A stretch of DNA of 64,000 nt from Euwallacea fornicatus (taxonomy: Eukaryota; Arthropoda; Insecta; Coleoptera; Curculionidae). Both the position numbers and the translations under genes were made by a program. The stretch lies in NCBI RefSeq assembly GCF_040115645.1, contig NC_089569.1:2480001-2544000 (forward strand), written 5' to 3'. Shown piece after piece: positions 24,379 through 37,135 of the stretch. Position 1 is the first letter of the stretch, and the number at the start of each line of letters is the position of its first letter. The notes beneath the pieces were generated by a model. It was not told the origin of the DNA. It saw only the letters and a program-made list of their open reading frames with translations, and did no database searches.

Positions 24379-26734
24379 TCAAGGGACAACATGTAGAAGG
24401 TTTGTTGAAGTTGTTCGGAGCAAAGTCGCCACATTAATAGTTCAGTGTATTGACGATGTGAAAAAATTGTAAACCTAATCATATGCATGTATGCACCCAT
24501 ATTTTATCTAGTTGGAAGAAAGCGTCCCTTATCGGCGAGGGTGCGATACGAAAGTACAACATACGTATGTAAATGTTGGAAATTTTAATTGCAATTGTTT
24601 TGGCGAAGGCATTTCTTTTTCGCAAAAAAACTTACAAATCATAACCGAAAGTCATTAAATTATATTTTGCCCACTAAAGGGTCACATCAGCTCCATTTTT
24701 CATTTCGCTCAATTTAAAAGGCGAAACAGGTAGAGAGACGAATGTAATTTTGACTTGATAAAACTCAGGGAAAATGAAGGCAAGTCAAATACGAAAACAA
24801 GCCTTCTAGGCAAACACAATAGAAATAATAAGAGTTGGGAAAATATAATTTATTTCCTCAGAAACAAATAAATAAAAGAGTTTTTCAACCGTGAGTAAAC
24901 AAGGGCTGCTGCTCGAAATATTCGTATGATAAAGTGCTTTTCTCTTATTTTTTTCTGGGGAAAAGGGGTGTAATTAAATTTCACCCCATTTTCTTGTTGT
25001 TTGCTCCCTGGCTCGCCAGGTGTGTATGCGAACAAATATGTGGAACAAGTTTATAAAAAGGAGTAATAAATTCTTGTAATAAACAGGTACTGACAGTAAT
25101 TTATTTTAATGCGACTTCCTTCATAAATCCTGAGCATAATTAGCAGAAATAGAGGAAAAAATCATAACTACACTAAAGCACTTAACTCGAATGAACAAAG
25201 GAAGTTGCGCTTAGAATTCAATATAAAGGCCATGATATATTAAACATGAAATTAATAATTAAATTTCCAGGAAAGTGTGTTATTAGTTCAGGTTAGCTCA
25301 GGTTACATTGAAAGGATTTGCAAGGATTTCTGTATGAAAGCGAAAAAATCAAATACCCAATTTGCCCAATTTCCTCCGAATCCCAACGGATTTTTCCGGT
25401 TTATGACCACGTGGGTCTTCCACAGGTTTCAAGCAAGCTCGGTAACCATCAGTGCCGTCTTCCGGCATCGCACCCCTTCAGTTCGACATCCCTTTTCCTT
25501 TCGAAACTTACTCGACATGCTAATTATTGAATTAACTGAAATGCCGCTGTATATATTAAACTTCCTCCATGATTTTCCGGTGAAAATTCATTTTCGAGCG
25601 ACAACCGCCACTAAATTTAAGTGAAGGTATAATGAAAGATTGGCAGTTTGGTAAACATTAGCACGTTTCGGCCGCCATGTACGTATATTTGCCGTATTTG
25701 ATAGAATCAAAGATGGTTGCTTAATGGCAAAGTACCGCATAATAAGGCTATTAATCTTGTATAGTTCGACGTGATATTACGTATTTTCTGCCCCGTTCTA
25801 AAGTTCAGCAATTTCTTAAGGCCTCATTATTGCAGCCCCAATTTCCCCAGGTGTCGAAAAATACTATTGAAAACTGCTTATTAATAGCAAAGATTGGTAA
25901 CATTTGCTTTGCAGTTGCTCTAGTTACTCTTGCGTGGTTAGCGGTCACCTTTACGTTACAATTTCCTCTTTACGTGTTTGCACGATTGATTTCAGGTGGC
26001 AATTTCACGTTCATTCAATATTGCTCAGTTTCCTGGCCTTGGACGAATTCAGCTTTTGCATAAAAATATAGAGCAGACTCGACCGCTAAATGTCCACTTT
26101 GCTCCGTCAACCATGAGTTAATTTTATTTGTCTAAAGCAAATAAAGACCTCTTTTTACTTACCCGACAAAATGTAAACGTATTTTTACAATCGCGTTTTC
26201 TCCCCTATAAATTGCCCGTAGGCAGATCTGAAATAAATTGGTTAATTACTGTCGGAAATTCAAAATCAATTAGCAATCCCCAGGTTGGAGGGTCGGGAAA
26301 TCGCCATTTTTATTCAAGGGAAGCGACTGTTTTATTATACAATTTTATGTATTTACTGTTTGAGGACACATTTTATTTCCAAGAGCCCTCATCAGTCTTT
26401 TTAAACAATCGTCAATTTAACCTTTTAATTAGGTTTAGGTCGGATGGAACGGTACTTACTTACCTGTATATCGAAGGTTCCAATGAATTCGAAGATACAG
26501 GAAACTGGGCACTTCGCAATAATCTCTTTCGCATCTTATTGATCTTTTTAGAGAAGTTGTTCGAGGTTTTTTTAGCGTTTTCAAAAGCTTGTTGAAGTAT
26601 TTTTTTTTTATTTTGGGGGTAACAGGAAGTTTTCATAAAAGATCTGGTGATTCAAATAGTTATTCAGTATCTTTGATAAGTTGTCAAAATTCAAGTGACT
26701 CGCCATAAGTGAGACACACAGCTAAGTACCCAGC
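24379..26734. other. Intergenic/intronic DNA, no gene supported
   Basis: It contains a 155-codon plus-strand frame (26128-26595) and a 115-codon frame (25277-25624) without any recognisable domain. On the minus strand a consensus splice donor (CAG|GTAAGT) occurs at 26464/26463. I cannot support a gene here. Confidence 0.35.
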
Positions 26735-27380
26735 TTCCACTTTTAGACATCTTTGTCTCGTCGTTTTTCCACATAAAAATACTAAGTTTTATATAAAATT
26801 TACCACCTAGTCATAATAATAATTAAGTCTTGAAATTCTGGGAAAATAATGCTTCATGGTAAAATATGAAATTTTTAAAAGTTTTAGTAAAAAAGAAAGA
26901 ACGTGATTGTTTTTTTTTTTGTCATTGACTCTAGCTTTTTTATTAAATATATATACGCGAACATTACTCGAAGGAATCTGAAACAAACACTAATCAAAAT
27001 GCTGCCTTGGCCTGCACGGTCACCAGACTCATCACCTATTGAACATCTTTGGGACATGAGGAGCGCTGTCTTCGAAACTGACACGCCTTCAAACGATTTG
27101 GATGACTTACAACACCACCTTGAGGTACCACGGATTAAATAATTCAGGAGGATGTTGATTATTTTTTGCAAAAACAAAAAAATGTTTACATTTCTTTACG
27201 AGGCGATGTTGCTGATTATTAAAATTTTAATTACTGAATGTTGTTTTTTTTTACTGCAACTCTAATCCTTTGATACTGTGTTGAGAAGCATTGTTTGGGT
27301 AAAATGACAAAACTTAATTATTATTATTACTAGTTGGTGCATTTCATGTGAAAGTGAGTGTATTTTACACCAAAAGTGGA
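26735..27380 (+). mobile_element. Tc1-like element relic
   Basis: A CCACTTTT...ACCACCTAGTCATAATAATAATTAAGT block at 26737-26828 recurs inverted at about 27310-27378 (ACTTAATTATTATTATTACTAGTTGGTGC...AAAAGTGG). These serve as eroded TIRs around a Tc1 transposase fragment. The outer limits are uncertain because the ends have diverged. Confidence 0.5.
26961..27142 (+). pseudogene. Tc1-like transposase C-terminal fragment
   Basis: The frame reads MLPWPARSPDSSPIEHLWDM, the hallmark around the third catalytic residue (Glu of PIEHLWD) of Tc1 transposases. DTPSNDLDDLQHHLEVPRIK and a stop follow. About 60 codons survive. The N-terminal DNA-binding part and the first two catalytic Asp residues are absent. 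Confidence 0.85.
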
Positions 27381-30300
27381 TTATCTCCTTATAAGGTTTT
27401 CCATGGGTAAACAGTTACCTTTACGTATTTATATATAGCTCTTACATAGAATTACCAACTTAGTGTCAATAATTAATGGTTTTCATGTTCCTTACTTGTC
27501 CTCGGGGGTTTGCGTGTATTCTAGGGGTTTTCAAAAATGTATGTCCTGACCAAAAAGTTCGGACTATCCTTTATTGCAGTATCTAGTTGTTGGGTCGAAC
27601 ACACTTAACACTTTATTCGATTTCCAAATTTTGCTGATAAGTTTGTCGCTACATAATGGAAATTTAGTTCCGTTCATTTCGCTTGTAAAGCATTATTTTT
27701 AATTGATTTTCAAGGGAACTTTGACGGCTAAATTAAGGTGAGTAATTCCAGATCCTAAAGCAAATTCGAGTGAACTAAACCAGCCTTTCGGGTTTTAGAA
27801 AATATTAGAACTTTCCCAAATAGGAACTGAGGGAATCAATCCTGACAAGAATTTTATAAAACGTTCGTCTTGTTCGATCGTTAAAATTCCACACTTTCAA
27901 ATTGGACTTTACATTCGTCTAGTTATCGCGACCATTTCAAGTGTGCATGTTCCATATTTTTCCAAAGAGCTTTTAAGAAATATAATCATTGTGGGGGAGG
28001 CGAAAATTGAAGCGAACAACACAAACCATGCGTGAGATCATTTACGTGAGCTTATGCCGCTCCTTTTCCTCATGTTGTGCGTCCAGACGCCCCACGCGCT
28101 CCCAACATATCGACGATGCAAATTATGAAAAATAACGAAAAATCACATTTTGCACTTCAAGATATTCTGCTAAAAACTGTCTTTTATAAGTTTCGCACAC
28201 CGTGCGCCCTTTTTTTCCTAGCGTGAGTTTTTGAAAAAATATCCCTAATTTATTCTTCTTGCGGCCTACAATGATGAAATAAAAGGCCAATAAAACCCTA
28301 ATAGACTGTCAATGTGGCGCCGTAACATTCTGCACATTAAAACGGAAATATTGGAAAACAAGCTAGAAACGGCCGTTTTAACTGTGTTTCTAGACGTTGG
28401 GCCCCATAATGGCACTCCGCTAATTTATTGCGTCTAGTTTTCGGTCCCGATTCGATCAAGAAAACTGCCTTTATGGTCGCAGTTAACAATCACCCCTTCC
28501 ATCAAATCCTTTGCTGCTCTGGAAGTTAAAATCCTTAGCTAATTTTTCCAATCTATTTGCGATAATGGTATTCGTGACTTCCGCGCAGCAGCCTCAATCT
28601 TCCATCTACTCTAAATTCAAGATTGCGCCCCACTTTAATATTACTTTCTTCCACACCATAAACAGTGTAGAGCTTCTTTCTGTACTTAGCTTCATCCTGT
28701 TTAAATTACGTTTATTTTAGGGCAAGGTATACGTTAAATTCCGTGCAAAATTTACTTCGATAAAGGAACTCAATTTTCCCCATCATGTATGGTATTAAAC
28801 AGCCCGAAGAACTATATGGAAAATGCTAAAATATTCCGGAGCTTCTGCGCTTTCCATTCCAATAGACTCGAGCAAACTTTAATTAGAGAAAATCTCAAGA
28901 ACTCTATGGCAACTTTAATGCAGAGCTGAAGGGAAAAACCCGGTTATATCAAGGGCTCTATATCTTGCGGAGATGCTTTCAATGTGAACAACCGAATCAT
29001 TACGGAGACGGGTATTTAATTTATGTAAAATGCAGTTTTTCTAAATCCCTCATTTCCTATTATCCGGAAGTGTTTCCAAGGTATCTCGAAAGCGTTTCCT
29101 AAAGGGAGGCGGCGTTTCTAGCGAATTATAACGCAAAATCGGAATAATTTAGCAAATATTTGCATGCATAGGCGAAACCAGAGCGCTGCTGCAGTACTGG
29201 ATGTTTATTCCTGGTAAATATTTCAGGGTGCCGCTTTAATTTAAAGAAGTAGGATGTTGCAGTTAGCAAGTAAATATGCGGCGGTAATTCCGCATGTCTG
29301 CAACCCCCAGAAGAGATAAATTTCCAAGAAGAGAAACTGCTACTATCTTAATTAAACTTTTGCGCCAAAAACTTGCAATCAATTTTCGAAAACTGAAACC
29401 CTTAAGTTAAAACCCAAGCAGCTTGTACAGGTATGCCATTAAGCCCCGCATAATTCCATTACACCACCGATAACGGTCTAATAATTCGCCTAAAATAGCC
29501 TAAATATATGGAAATACCTCGGAGGTATTTGCTTAATTGGTTAGGGGAGTTTTTCGCCACCGATCTACCATCCGCGAATGAGACTAATTTTGGAATTCCA
29601 ACTTCGATGACGCAAACGGTAATGTATCCCTGTGGTTAAGTATTGCCGGAAACTATGCGGAGAACTATCTGTTTAAATTGTCTTCGGTGCTGGGATCTCG
29701 AAACTTATAAGCATTTGATAATTGATATAAACGAATTTATGGAGTTTGATCGGTGACACAGTAAGAGCATTTCTAAGTTGGAGATAATCGAAGTATTCGT
29801 CAGTAATTGCCAGAAATCCTTCAGAACCCCTCTATTTCTCGATTTTCCGAAAGTTTCTCGGTTCCTTCTCAACAGTTCTTTCTTGCCTTTTTTTGTCCGC
29901 TTCATCTTTTTATTGCTTCTTGACAAACGTTTTCTTGGGAGTTTCTTCATCCCGACCTTTACCTGTAATCTTATTGATGGACTGATTCCTGGATTCCGAC
30001 TAGTACCGCTTCTTCTACAATTAGTAGCTTCCTTTAGTTTAAGTGAATACTGCCCCTTTTTCGACTCTAGACGATGCGTGGTGGGGAATGTTGTTTCTTA
30101 GTGATAACAACCTCTGTACTCTTCTCATTCCCCATTTTTGAGTGGTGTTTTTTTTGGGTGGTTCTCTTCTTAAGAACCTTTTCGATTTTTAAGGTTGGTA
30201 GAACTTTCCCTGACCGCTCTTGTGGAATTTTGTCATTTCCTAGATAACCACAATCTTAGTAAGCTTTTCCTTATATCTCATCTCTTGACACGAACTTCTT

Positions 30301-31030
30301 TTCGACGTTCTTTTGATCGATCATGGCAATTTCACAATTCATTCTATCATTTTTATCTCCATTGCTTTTATTCGCCATTTCCACAATATCTTAAACTGTT
30401 GAAATTTGAAGCAAAAATTACGCCATCTCCCATTTAAACCTATAGGAAACGCAGTTTATCATTCAGCAGAAATCCCAATTGGCACACAACTGTCCACTTT
30501 GCTGGATGCGGTACGTCTCTTTTTAAACCTCAACAAATCTCTACCGGTTACCTATATCTATCGGAATCTCTCAAATTGGGAGTGTTTCTCGAAACCGACA
30601 TTCTGGATTATTGGATGTTATCTGATTGAGTTGCATAAACGCTAGCATCTGTCGTGGTTAATCCCGTAGAACCTAAACAGTAAGCTACACTTAAAAGTTT
30701 ACCTAAATATATATCTCAGAAACTTTATGAGTTTTAAAGGCTAAACTGAAAAGACACTTAAATGCTCTGTATTTTATAATATGAATGCGACATTTTTCAA
30801 GAATGATTTGTATGTATACTTCACTTGGACTAATTTAGGGTGTAGAACATGTGAGTAAAGTTCCGTTATAAAAGCCCTGATTCGTTGTGCGATAGATATA
30901 CAGTTATAATAGGACCGTAGATATCTTTTACCAAACTGATTTGTGTAGGTGACCAAAGAAACTTATGGTTTTGCATGGTTGATTTCTTATGCTATAATCT
31001 GCTTAAGGAACACGGATATACAGATAATTA
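27381..31030. other. Intergenic/intronic DNA with one possible coding relic
   Basis: Mostly featureless AT-rich DNA. The exception is a possible degenerate coding relic at about 29690-30120, listed separately. Confidence 0.4.
29690..30120 (-). other. Possible degenerate coding relic, Lys/Glu-rich
   Basis: One minus-strand frame reads GKGRDEETPKKTFVKKQ, a stop, then KDETDKKRQERTVEKEPRNF. After another stop it continues EGFLAITDEYFDYLQLRNAL up to LHKFVYINYQ. The highly charged composition followed by a mixed, protein-like segment suggests an old gene or transposon relic. I do not recognise a family, and chance is possible. Confidence 0.25.
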
Positions 31031-31951
31031 TACAAGGTATCTCTGAACATAGTGCCACGAATTCAACCACAGATTCTAGGTGCCAAAATATAATAAAAAC
31101 TTCATATAAACGTATATCGAAAGGAGTTGCGTTTTCGATGTACAGAATTCGAAAGGAGAATTCCTGAGGATGGTTTTTTATTAATATTTTCGAAGCATTT
31201 CGAGATAAATGAATGAAATTTTGAACTTTATTGGATTTTTTTGTACTCTTTTTGAGTTTTTATGAAGAAGTCGCCACATGTTTTCAGTGCGGGGAGGGGG
31301 TAATGCAGAGGGATAGTTCTGAAAAAGTGCCTAAACTTTTTAAGTACAAATCCAATTGGTCTTGAAATTAAACGAAAAAAAGGTTTTCCTATTTCTGTAT
31401 ATGACACCATTTATTAATAAAATCTAACGGTAAAAGTAATAATGATAAATGAAAATAAAATGATTAAAAAAGGGTTTTGAGTTAGATATTTATTTGATAA
31501 AACATAGTATCCACTGATTTGTTAAATCTCAATTTTCACGAAAACTGTTGAAGATTTTGACCTTCGTTAAGACTACGTGTTTTATGTAAATATTTTCAAA
31601 TTTAATACGTTACCTCTAAAATCTTTTAATAAAGTTATGTGCAAAAAAGTTTAGGTACTTTCTAAGTGCTATCCCCTGTATTGTCAACACCTGGAAAAAT
31701 GTAGTAATTTCTTAATAGAGACTTAGAAAAACCGCAAAAAGTTAATAATAAAGTATAAAATTTCATGAATTTATCTAGAAACGCTTCGAATATATTAATA
31801 ATAAGGCATCCTCAGGAACCAATCTTTCACACTATATATACAGAAAACCCAGCGCTTTTCAATATATGTATGTTTATACAAGGTCTCGTCATATTTGGGA
31901 ACATACAATACCTGATTCAATTTATGGAACTATGTTCGAAGAACCCTTGTA
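31031..31951. mobile_element. MITE-like TIR element carrying a nested element
   Basis: The left arm (TACAAGGTATCTCTGAACATAG at 31031) and the right arm (inverted, ending AACCCTTGTA at 31951) match for about 200 bp. One shared block is AATTCCTGAGGATG at about 31160 (inverted at about 31815). Another is TTTTCGAAGCATTTCGAGAT (inverted at about 31770). Its interior contains another inverted-repeat element (31304-31680). No coding sequence is recognisable. Confidence 0.7.
31304..31680. mobile_element. Small TIR element nested in another MITE
   Basis: The left end has GCAGAGGGATAGTTCTGAAA leading to GTGCCTAAACTTTTT. The right end, inverted, reads TACAGGGGATAGCACTTAGA leading to GTACCTAAACTTTTTT, and ends at 31680. 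The interior contains CAATTTTCAC-type AT-rich sequence and no coding. Confidence 0.6.
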
Positions 31952-31988
31952 TAGGGCGTTATTGAATAAGTCACCGATATTTCATAGA

Positions 31989-32454
31989 TACAGGATATCG
32001 AAGTTGATAAAATAAATCCCACATTTTTTGATATCTTTCGAGCTTTTCCACTTAATTTTACAAAATTTCGTATCCGGGTTTTTTTTTAGACGAGGAACTG
32101 AAGTTTATCAACAAGTTACTTCTATCTTCTAGAAAGTGCCACAAGTGACCAGTAGGGCTAGTTATTTTAGCACTCTTAGATAATTAGCATGCATAGACAG
32201 CTTTCTATGCGTTTCTTCCGGAAACCGTTGCTGGAAGCAATAAGATATACTTTTTATAAACAGATAATGTAGAGAAAAAAAATTTTCTACTCGAAAGTGA
32301 CATACAGTGTGGGACAAAAAAGCTATGTTCCAGAACAATTTGAGTTTCTCATCCCAAAAAATACCCTGGATACGAAATTTCGCAAAATTAGCTGGAATAG
32401 ATCGAAAGATGTCAAAAACTATGTGATTTATTTTTTTATTGTTGACACCCCGTA
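31989..32454. mobile_element. MITE-like TIR element
   Basis: The left arm (TACAGGATATCGAAGTTGAT) and the right arm (inverted TACGGGGTGTCAACAATAAA, ending 32454) match inward for about 110-130 bp. They share TTTGAYATCTTTCGA and AAATTTCGTATCC. It has no coding sequence. Confidence 0.7.
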
Positions 32455-32597
32455 TATTGAAAAATAAATGAACTAGATCATGTGTTTATAAGAACTTTCC
32501 ATCTTAAAACTACTTGAAAAATCACTCTGCGATATATATCGGTCACTTAGTCAACAACACGCTGTATAATGAAATTAGAACATAAATTATGAAGTTC

Positions 32598-32598
<1 letters not shown>

Positions 32599-32640
<42 letters not shown>
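32599..32640. repeat. (TA)n microsatellite at a transposon insertion site
   Basis: Twenty-one TA units run directly into the left TIR of the next element. A shorter AT run (33864-33878) lies at that element's right end, consistent with insertion into a TA repeat. Confidence 0.95.
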
Positions 32641-32643
<3 letters not shown>

Positions 32644-33865
32644 GGTCATTCACTGTGAGCGTCTTATTAAAAATTTACGGGGTTCTAATATAGCTAGAGA
32701 TCTGAAATTTTGGATACTGACGTAATGGAGTTTGATCTGTTGAATTAAAATATTGGTATCGTTGCCACGTTGACAGATCTACGTGTAACTGACAACAACA
32801 TTGTTATTTTAAATGGCACGCCCTGTATTTTATTGCATTTTCGAATTTCCCGGAAGATTTAAATCCCAGTTTATCTATCACATGCCATAGCTATGATGAA
32901 ACGTTTTCGAAATAAATATTAGAATATTTGAGAGTAAATGACACCACTTGTTAGATGATTCAGTTTGGAGGATGTTATGAGTTAACAACGTGCAATAAAC
33001 GAAATTGTAACATCCTTTATAATAAACCATATCTACGTAATATAAATAAAATTAGAGATTTTGCTGAAAATGGCCACTGTTTGCTTTTAGACATTCTTGA
33101 ATTGAATTCAGAACATGGATTATTGTAGCTCTCTGGAGCTCATTTGGATCAAGCAGATCAAATGCTTCTCAGGAAGAAGTTGCTGTGCTGTGATGAATTT
33201 ATAATTATATATTATTATAGCCTCCTCCCAACCGAATGAACTAATAAGTGGCATCTTTTACTCTCAAAGATTCTAATATTTGCCAATATCTCAAAAACAA
33301 CTGAAAACAATCATGTTAATGTATAATACTTTTCGATAGAGAATTTATTGATCTTTCAGATGCCCTCCAAAAATATAGGGCGTTCTATTTAAGATTCTCA
33401 TGTTATGTTTAAATCCTTCTGATATCGCACAAATTTTTCCACGCCCTGTATTTAAATCCAAAAAACGTATAATATTAAAAGATACAAGAGTCTGCAGCTC
33501 AAATTTCAACTCTCTAGCTGTGATAGCTGAAAAGATATGCGCTTTTCAATTTAGAGCTGTTTGTTGCCAAATCAGTAAAAAAAAATAATTTATTTCGAAA
33601 ACGGTTCATCATAGCTATGGCATGTGGTAAATAAACTGGGGTTTAAATCTTCTGGGAAATTCGAAAATGCAATAAAATATAGGGCGTGCCATTTAAAATA
33701 ACAATGTTGTTGTCAGTTACACGTAGATCTGTCAACGTCGCAACGATACCAATATTTTAATTCAACAGATCAAACTCCATTACGTCAGTATCCAGAATTT
33801 CAGATCTTTAGCTATATTCGAACCTCGTAAACTTTTAATAGGACACTCACCGTGAATGACCCCAT
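32639..33865. mobile_element. Tc1/mariner-type TIR element with long TIRs
   Basis: The left end (TACAGGGTCATTCACTGTGAGC) and the right end (inverted, ending GTGAATGACCCCATA) match for about 270 bp. The blocks include TGGAGTTTGATCTGTTGAAT and AACAACATTGTTATTTTAAA. A further inverted match lies inward (GAGAGTAAATGACACCAC at about 32930 against about 33250). It carries a minus-strand transposase C-terminal scrap. Flanking TA repeats act as the target. Confidence 0.8.
33052..33165 (-). pseudogene. Transposase C-terminal scrap
   Basis: The frame reads LDPNELQRATIIHVLNSIQE, then CLKANSGHFQQNL and a stop. This resembles the common C-terminus of insect Tc1/mariner transposases (x-RIxxCIxxxGGHFEHLL). 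Only about 35 residues remain, inside the TIR element at 32639-33865. Confidence 0.5.
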
Positions 33866-36069
33866 ATATATATATATAACTAACTACTCAGAAATTTGTG
33901 GCGATTCCAATGGAACTGTCATTTTTACTAAAAAATGGGCAAAATTATAAATTAATACAAGAGTCGTTCTCAATGTGCAGCCGACCCAACTCTCAAGAGA
34001 AGATATGACTTTTATCACTTCCCAAGCGAAGTTTTTGAAATCCTAAGGGTACACGTATCGAGACATATATCCTTTAGGAGGGCTGCTCCTTCAAGGATCT
34101 TGCACGACTTTCATCACAATCTAAATGGCAGGAAGCGTTAATATTAATGTAACCCAGTTACCTACCAGCACAGCCCCTGCACATTTCCAATAAGGCATCA
34201 CGTCAAGCACAACCTTGTCGTTTGCATTCGTCAATAATAATCATTAATCAGAATCGATTAGGAAACAAAGCGGTCGCCAGCACAACCCCCAAGACCGCAT
34301 ATTATTTAAATCAGGTTGGAACTTTATGCTCTCGAGCAATTTTTATTGGAGACGTCAAGTTTAATATTGTCGTTTAAAGGAGGTCTTAATAGTGAGAGAA
34401 CTTTTCGAACGGATTCAATGGCGAGGGCTATAAAATAATAGCGACAAAAACGCACTTTATAGTATCCACTTATATTAAAAGAGGGGAGTTCTTAGTCGGA
34501 AACAAGCTCTATTTAGTATAAAGCGATGAAAAGAAATTTCAGAAAATTCTATGGGTAATTTATAAAGTGATTTCAACTTTAGGAGAGATTTCTTTTTGAT
34601 GTATTTTCAGAGGCGCTCAGCGGATCTTATTGAACTTGAGTTATTACGCTGTTTAAAATTTGCAATATCGGCACTTTGTGAGGAAAAAACGTCTTCAAAG
34701 TAACTTTTCAGGCCCAAAAAAGTGGAGCGTTAAAATTAATTAAACTTTGTCTTTACAAGATAATTTTAATGTGGTGTTTTATGCGCCCCTTGGTAGGGAA
34801 TGTAATTGAATTTTGACAACTACATACAGAGGATTTACGTTTCATCCGCGGCCTCATGTTAAAAATGATATTCCCTCTCACATTCAGCTTTTCCCCGGGC
34901 TCTCAGCAACTTTAATAAAAATGTAGATTTGTGGCATGGAATGACGAAAATAGTGCGCAACACCCGGGAAAAATGCGACCAAAAATTGAGTGAATTACCA
35001 TCATGACGCACAAACAACGTTGGTGCGATGTTTAGGAGACTAAAATATGTACGGCAAAAAGGCTCCTTAGATTCTCTAAAACTTCAATGAACCTTGTGTT
35101 ATCCCACATAAACCCTCGCTCAATCTTCATCCCTTCGGCCATTCAGAGATTTTGCAAAATAAAAAAAAGATTTAGAATCAACTTTGTCAGATGATTTAAC
35201 ATATTTTCATGAGTCAAAGACTTACAGTCGGCAAAAGAAGTTTTGCAGTTGCGTTTCTTGTCAGACAAGGGCTGCCCCCGGTGGTCTAATTTTCATTTTC
35301 AAAACGGCCAAAAACGAAATTTTCCTGACCAACAAAATTAAAGTGCCCAATTAAGTAGCAAGATTTAATAACAGACCAATTAACAGACGAGGGGTGATTA
35401 AAATCAGCAGCCATAAATCACTACGGACTGTGATTTTTAGAGCGTGAAAACACTTTTGCTCTCGAACTAATAGCCGAGTTACACGCATCACAAATCCATG
35501 CATTTGAACCTCATAATTTTAATGAAGAAGTTTTTTTTCGACATATTTCCACTGACACGAACCATTCTGGACGAAACCTAAACAAAAAAGGGACCTTTTT
35601 CTCGAAGATCTCGACTTTTAACAACGCGTATCCGGTGCTTCACCTGCTGCACTTATAAGGGGTTTCATTTTTAGGGGTATTAGTTACGGTTTATAGCTTT
35701 TGACCTGTTTTGTTTTTTCTTTGCTTCCTGTCTGGGTTAAAACCTAATCCCTTGAAGCTTTTCGTACCATCGCGTTGATGAGAAAGTTTGGTGTCAGTCA
35801 CTCCAATTTAAGTAAATTGGGTTTTTGTCTGTGTCTGCCAAGTCGAAATTGCTTTGAATGCATGTCAGTGACTTTTGGTTTTAGTCTTTTTCAGTTTTTT
35901 TTTTCTTTTAATTTATCTTTTCAAACTCGGATCTACACCATTCTCTAATGTAGTTCAGCTGAAGTATCACATTCATGTGAGAAACCTTCACTTGGATTTC
36001 AGAAATATCAGTTGTAGATTGAGATTATTTATTGAGAATTCAGTGGCTTTTAAACCAGACCTGGAGCTT
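33866..36069. other. Intergenic/intronic DNA, no gene recognised
   Basis: It starts in a short AT repeat (to 33878). Otherwise it is AT-rich with no recognised genes or TIR elements. The last 300 bp may contain one or two very degenerate units of the tandem repeat that follows. Confidence 0.4.
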
Positions 36070-37135
36070 GCTTACGGCTAAAATTCAGTGGCGCAGTTGC
36101 GTTTTTACTCGAAACTTTTTATCAATTTTGTTACTCACAGGCAAGATTCTAGTCCTTTAAGAACGTTTTGGTGCTAGCATTAAATATCAATGCAAAATCC
36201 CACAAATTTTACTTTTAACTGTAACCCGGGGATATTGAACGGCAAGAAAAACCTGCGAGATATCTGTATTTTTTAGACGAGGCATAAATATTTTTGAACT
36301 ATTCTTCGAAAACAAGATTTCCCTGTTGTACTGAATCCCATCAAAACTGAGACCGTTACGCTCATGCTTTGACTTAAGGAACTTTGGAGATTTTGTTATT
36401 TACAATGAAAATTTAGAGGTTCTAAACTGTAAGAAATCAGGAGCGTAGCGGCGTTTCTAGAACATTTTTATTTTAATTTCTTTGCCTCGTAATGTTTAAT
36501 GCACATCTTCAAATCCGGCTCTATTGCGTCGATAATTTTTTATATAAAATCTTAGAAGCTCATCTTTTGGTAAGAAAATCCTGAGGCTTCAAGACTGAAA
36601 GAACTCAATGCCGTAGCTGCATGTTTACTAGATTTATGAATGGCTGCATATTCGATTCATGGTTTGATTTTTGGCTTTGTTGCATTCTTAAAATGCACAT
36701 CTACATTCATAGTACAAGCAAGCCACACCAAAGTGCAAACGTTTCTAGAAAAGTCTCTTAATTAATAAAATATTCTGTTAATTAAAATTTTTTTACAAAA
36801 GATTTCCAAAAATGCTTTTTGACTTGATTACATTGCTTCAAATCTACTTCTTTTACGTCCGTTACTTTCAACATGGAATCGTGAAGTAATTCATATTATT
36901 ATAAAGGAAACCCGGGGCGGTTGGAGTGAAAGAATCAGCAGTGTAGCTGCAGTTTTACCCAACTTACGACTAGACAAAAGTTCAGTGTTTCTTGCAACAC
37001 GCAACCTATGAAATTCGGCTGCTGTACGACCATGGATTACCATGTAAAATTCTGCCAATTTTCTCACATCAAAAGGAAATCCGAAGCTATTGAAGTATAA
37101 AAACTCCAGTGGCGTAGGTATATTCTTTTTAACTT
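36070..37135. repeat. Degenerate tandem array, unit about 170 bp
   Basis: A core of the form CAGTGGCGTAGCTGC followed by a T-rich stretch recurs five times. It is at about 36087 (TTCAGTGGCGCAGTTGCG), 36438 (TCAGGAGCGTAGCGGCG), 36605 (TCAATGCCGTAGCTGC), 36935 (TCAGCAGTGTAGCTGC) and 37106 (CCAGTGGCGTAGGTAT). Distances are near 165-175 bp or about twice that, as if some units lost the core. The 30 bp before each core also agree (CCCGGGGC..TTGAAG..TAAGAACTC). The units are strongly diverged, so this is an old array. Nothing suggests coding. Confidence 0.55.

Noticed and set aside
26128..26595. 155-codon plus-strand open frame as a gene
   Set aside because: It has no recognisable domain and no supported splice or promoter context, and a frame of this length can arise by chance in 64 kb.
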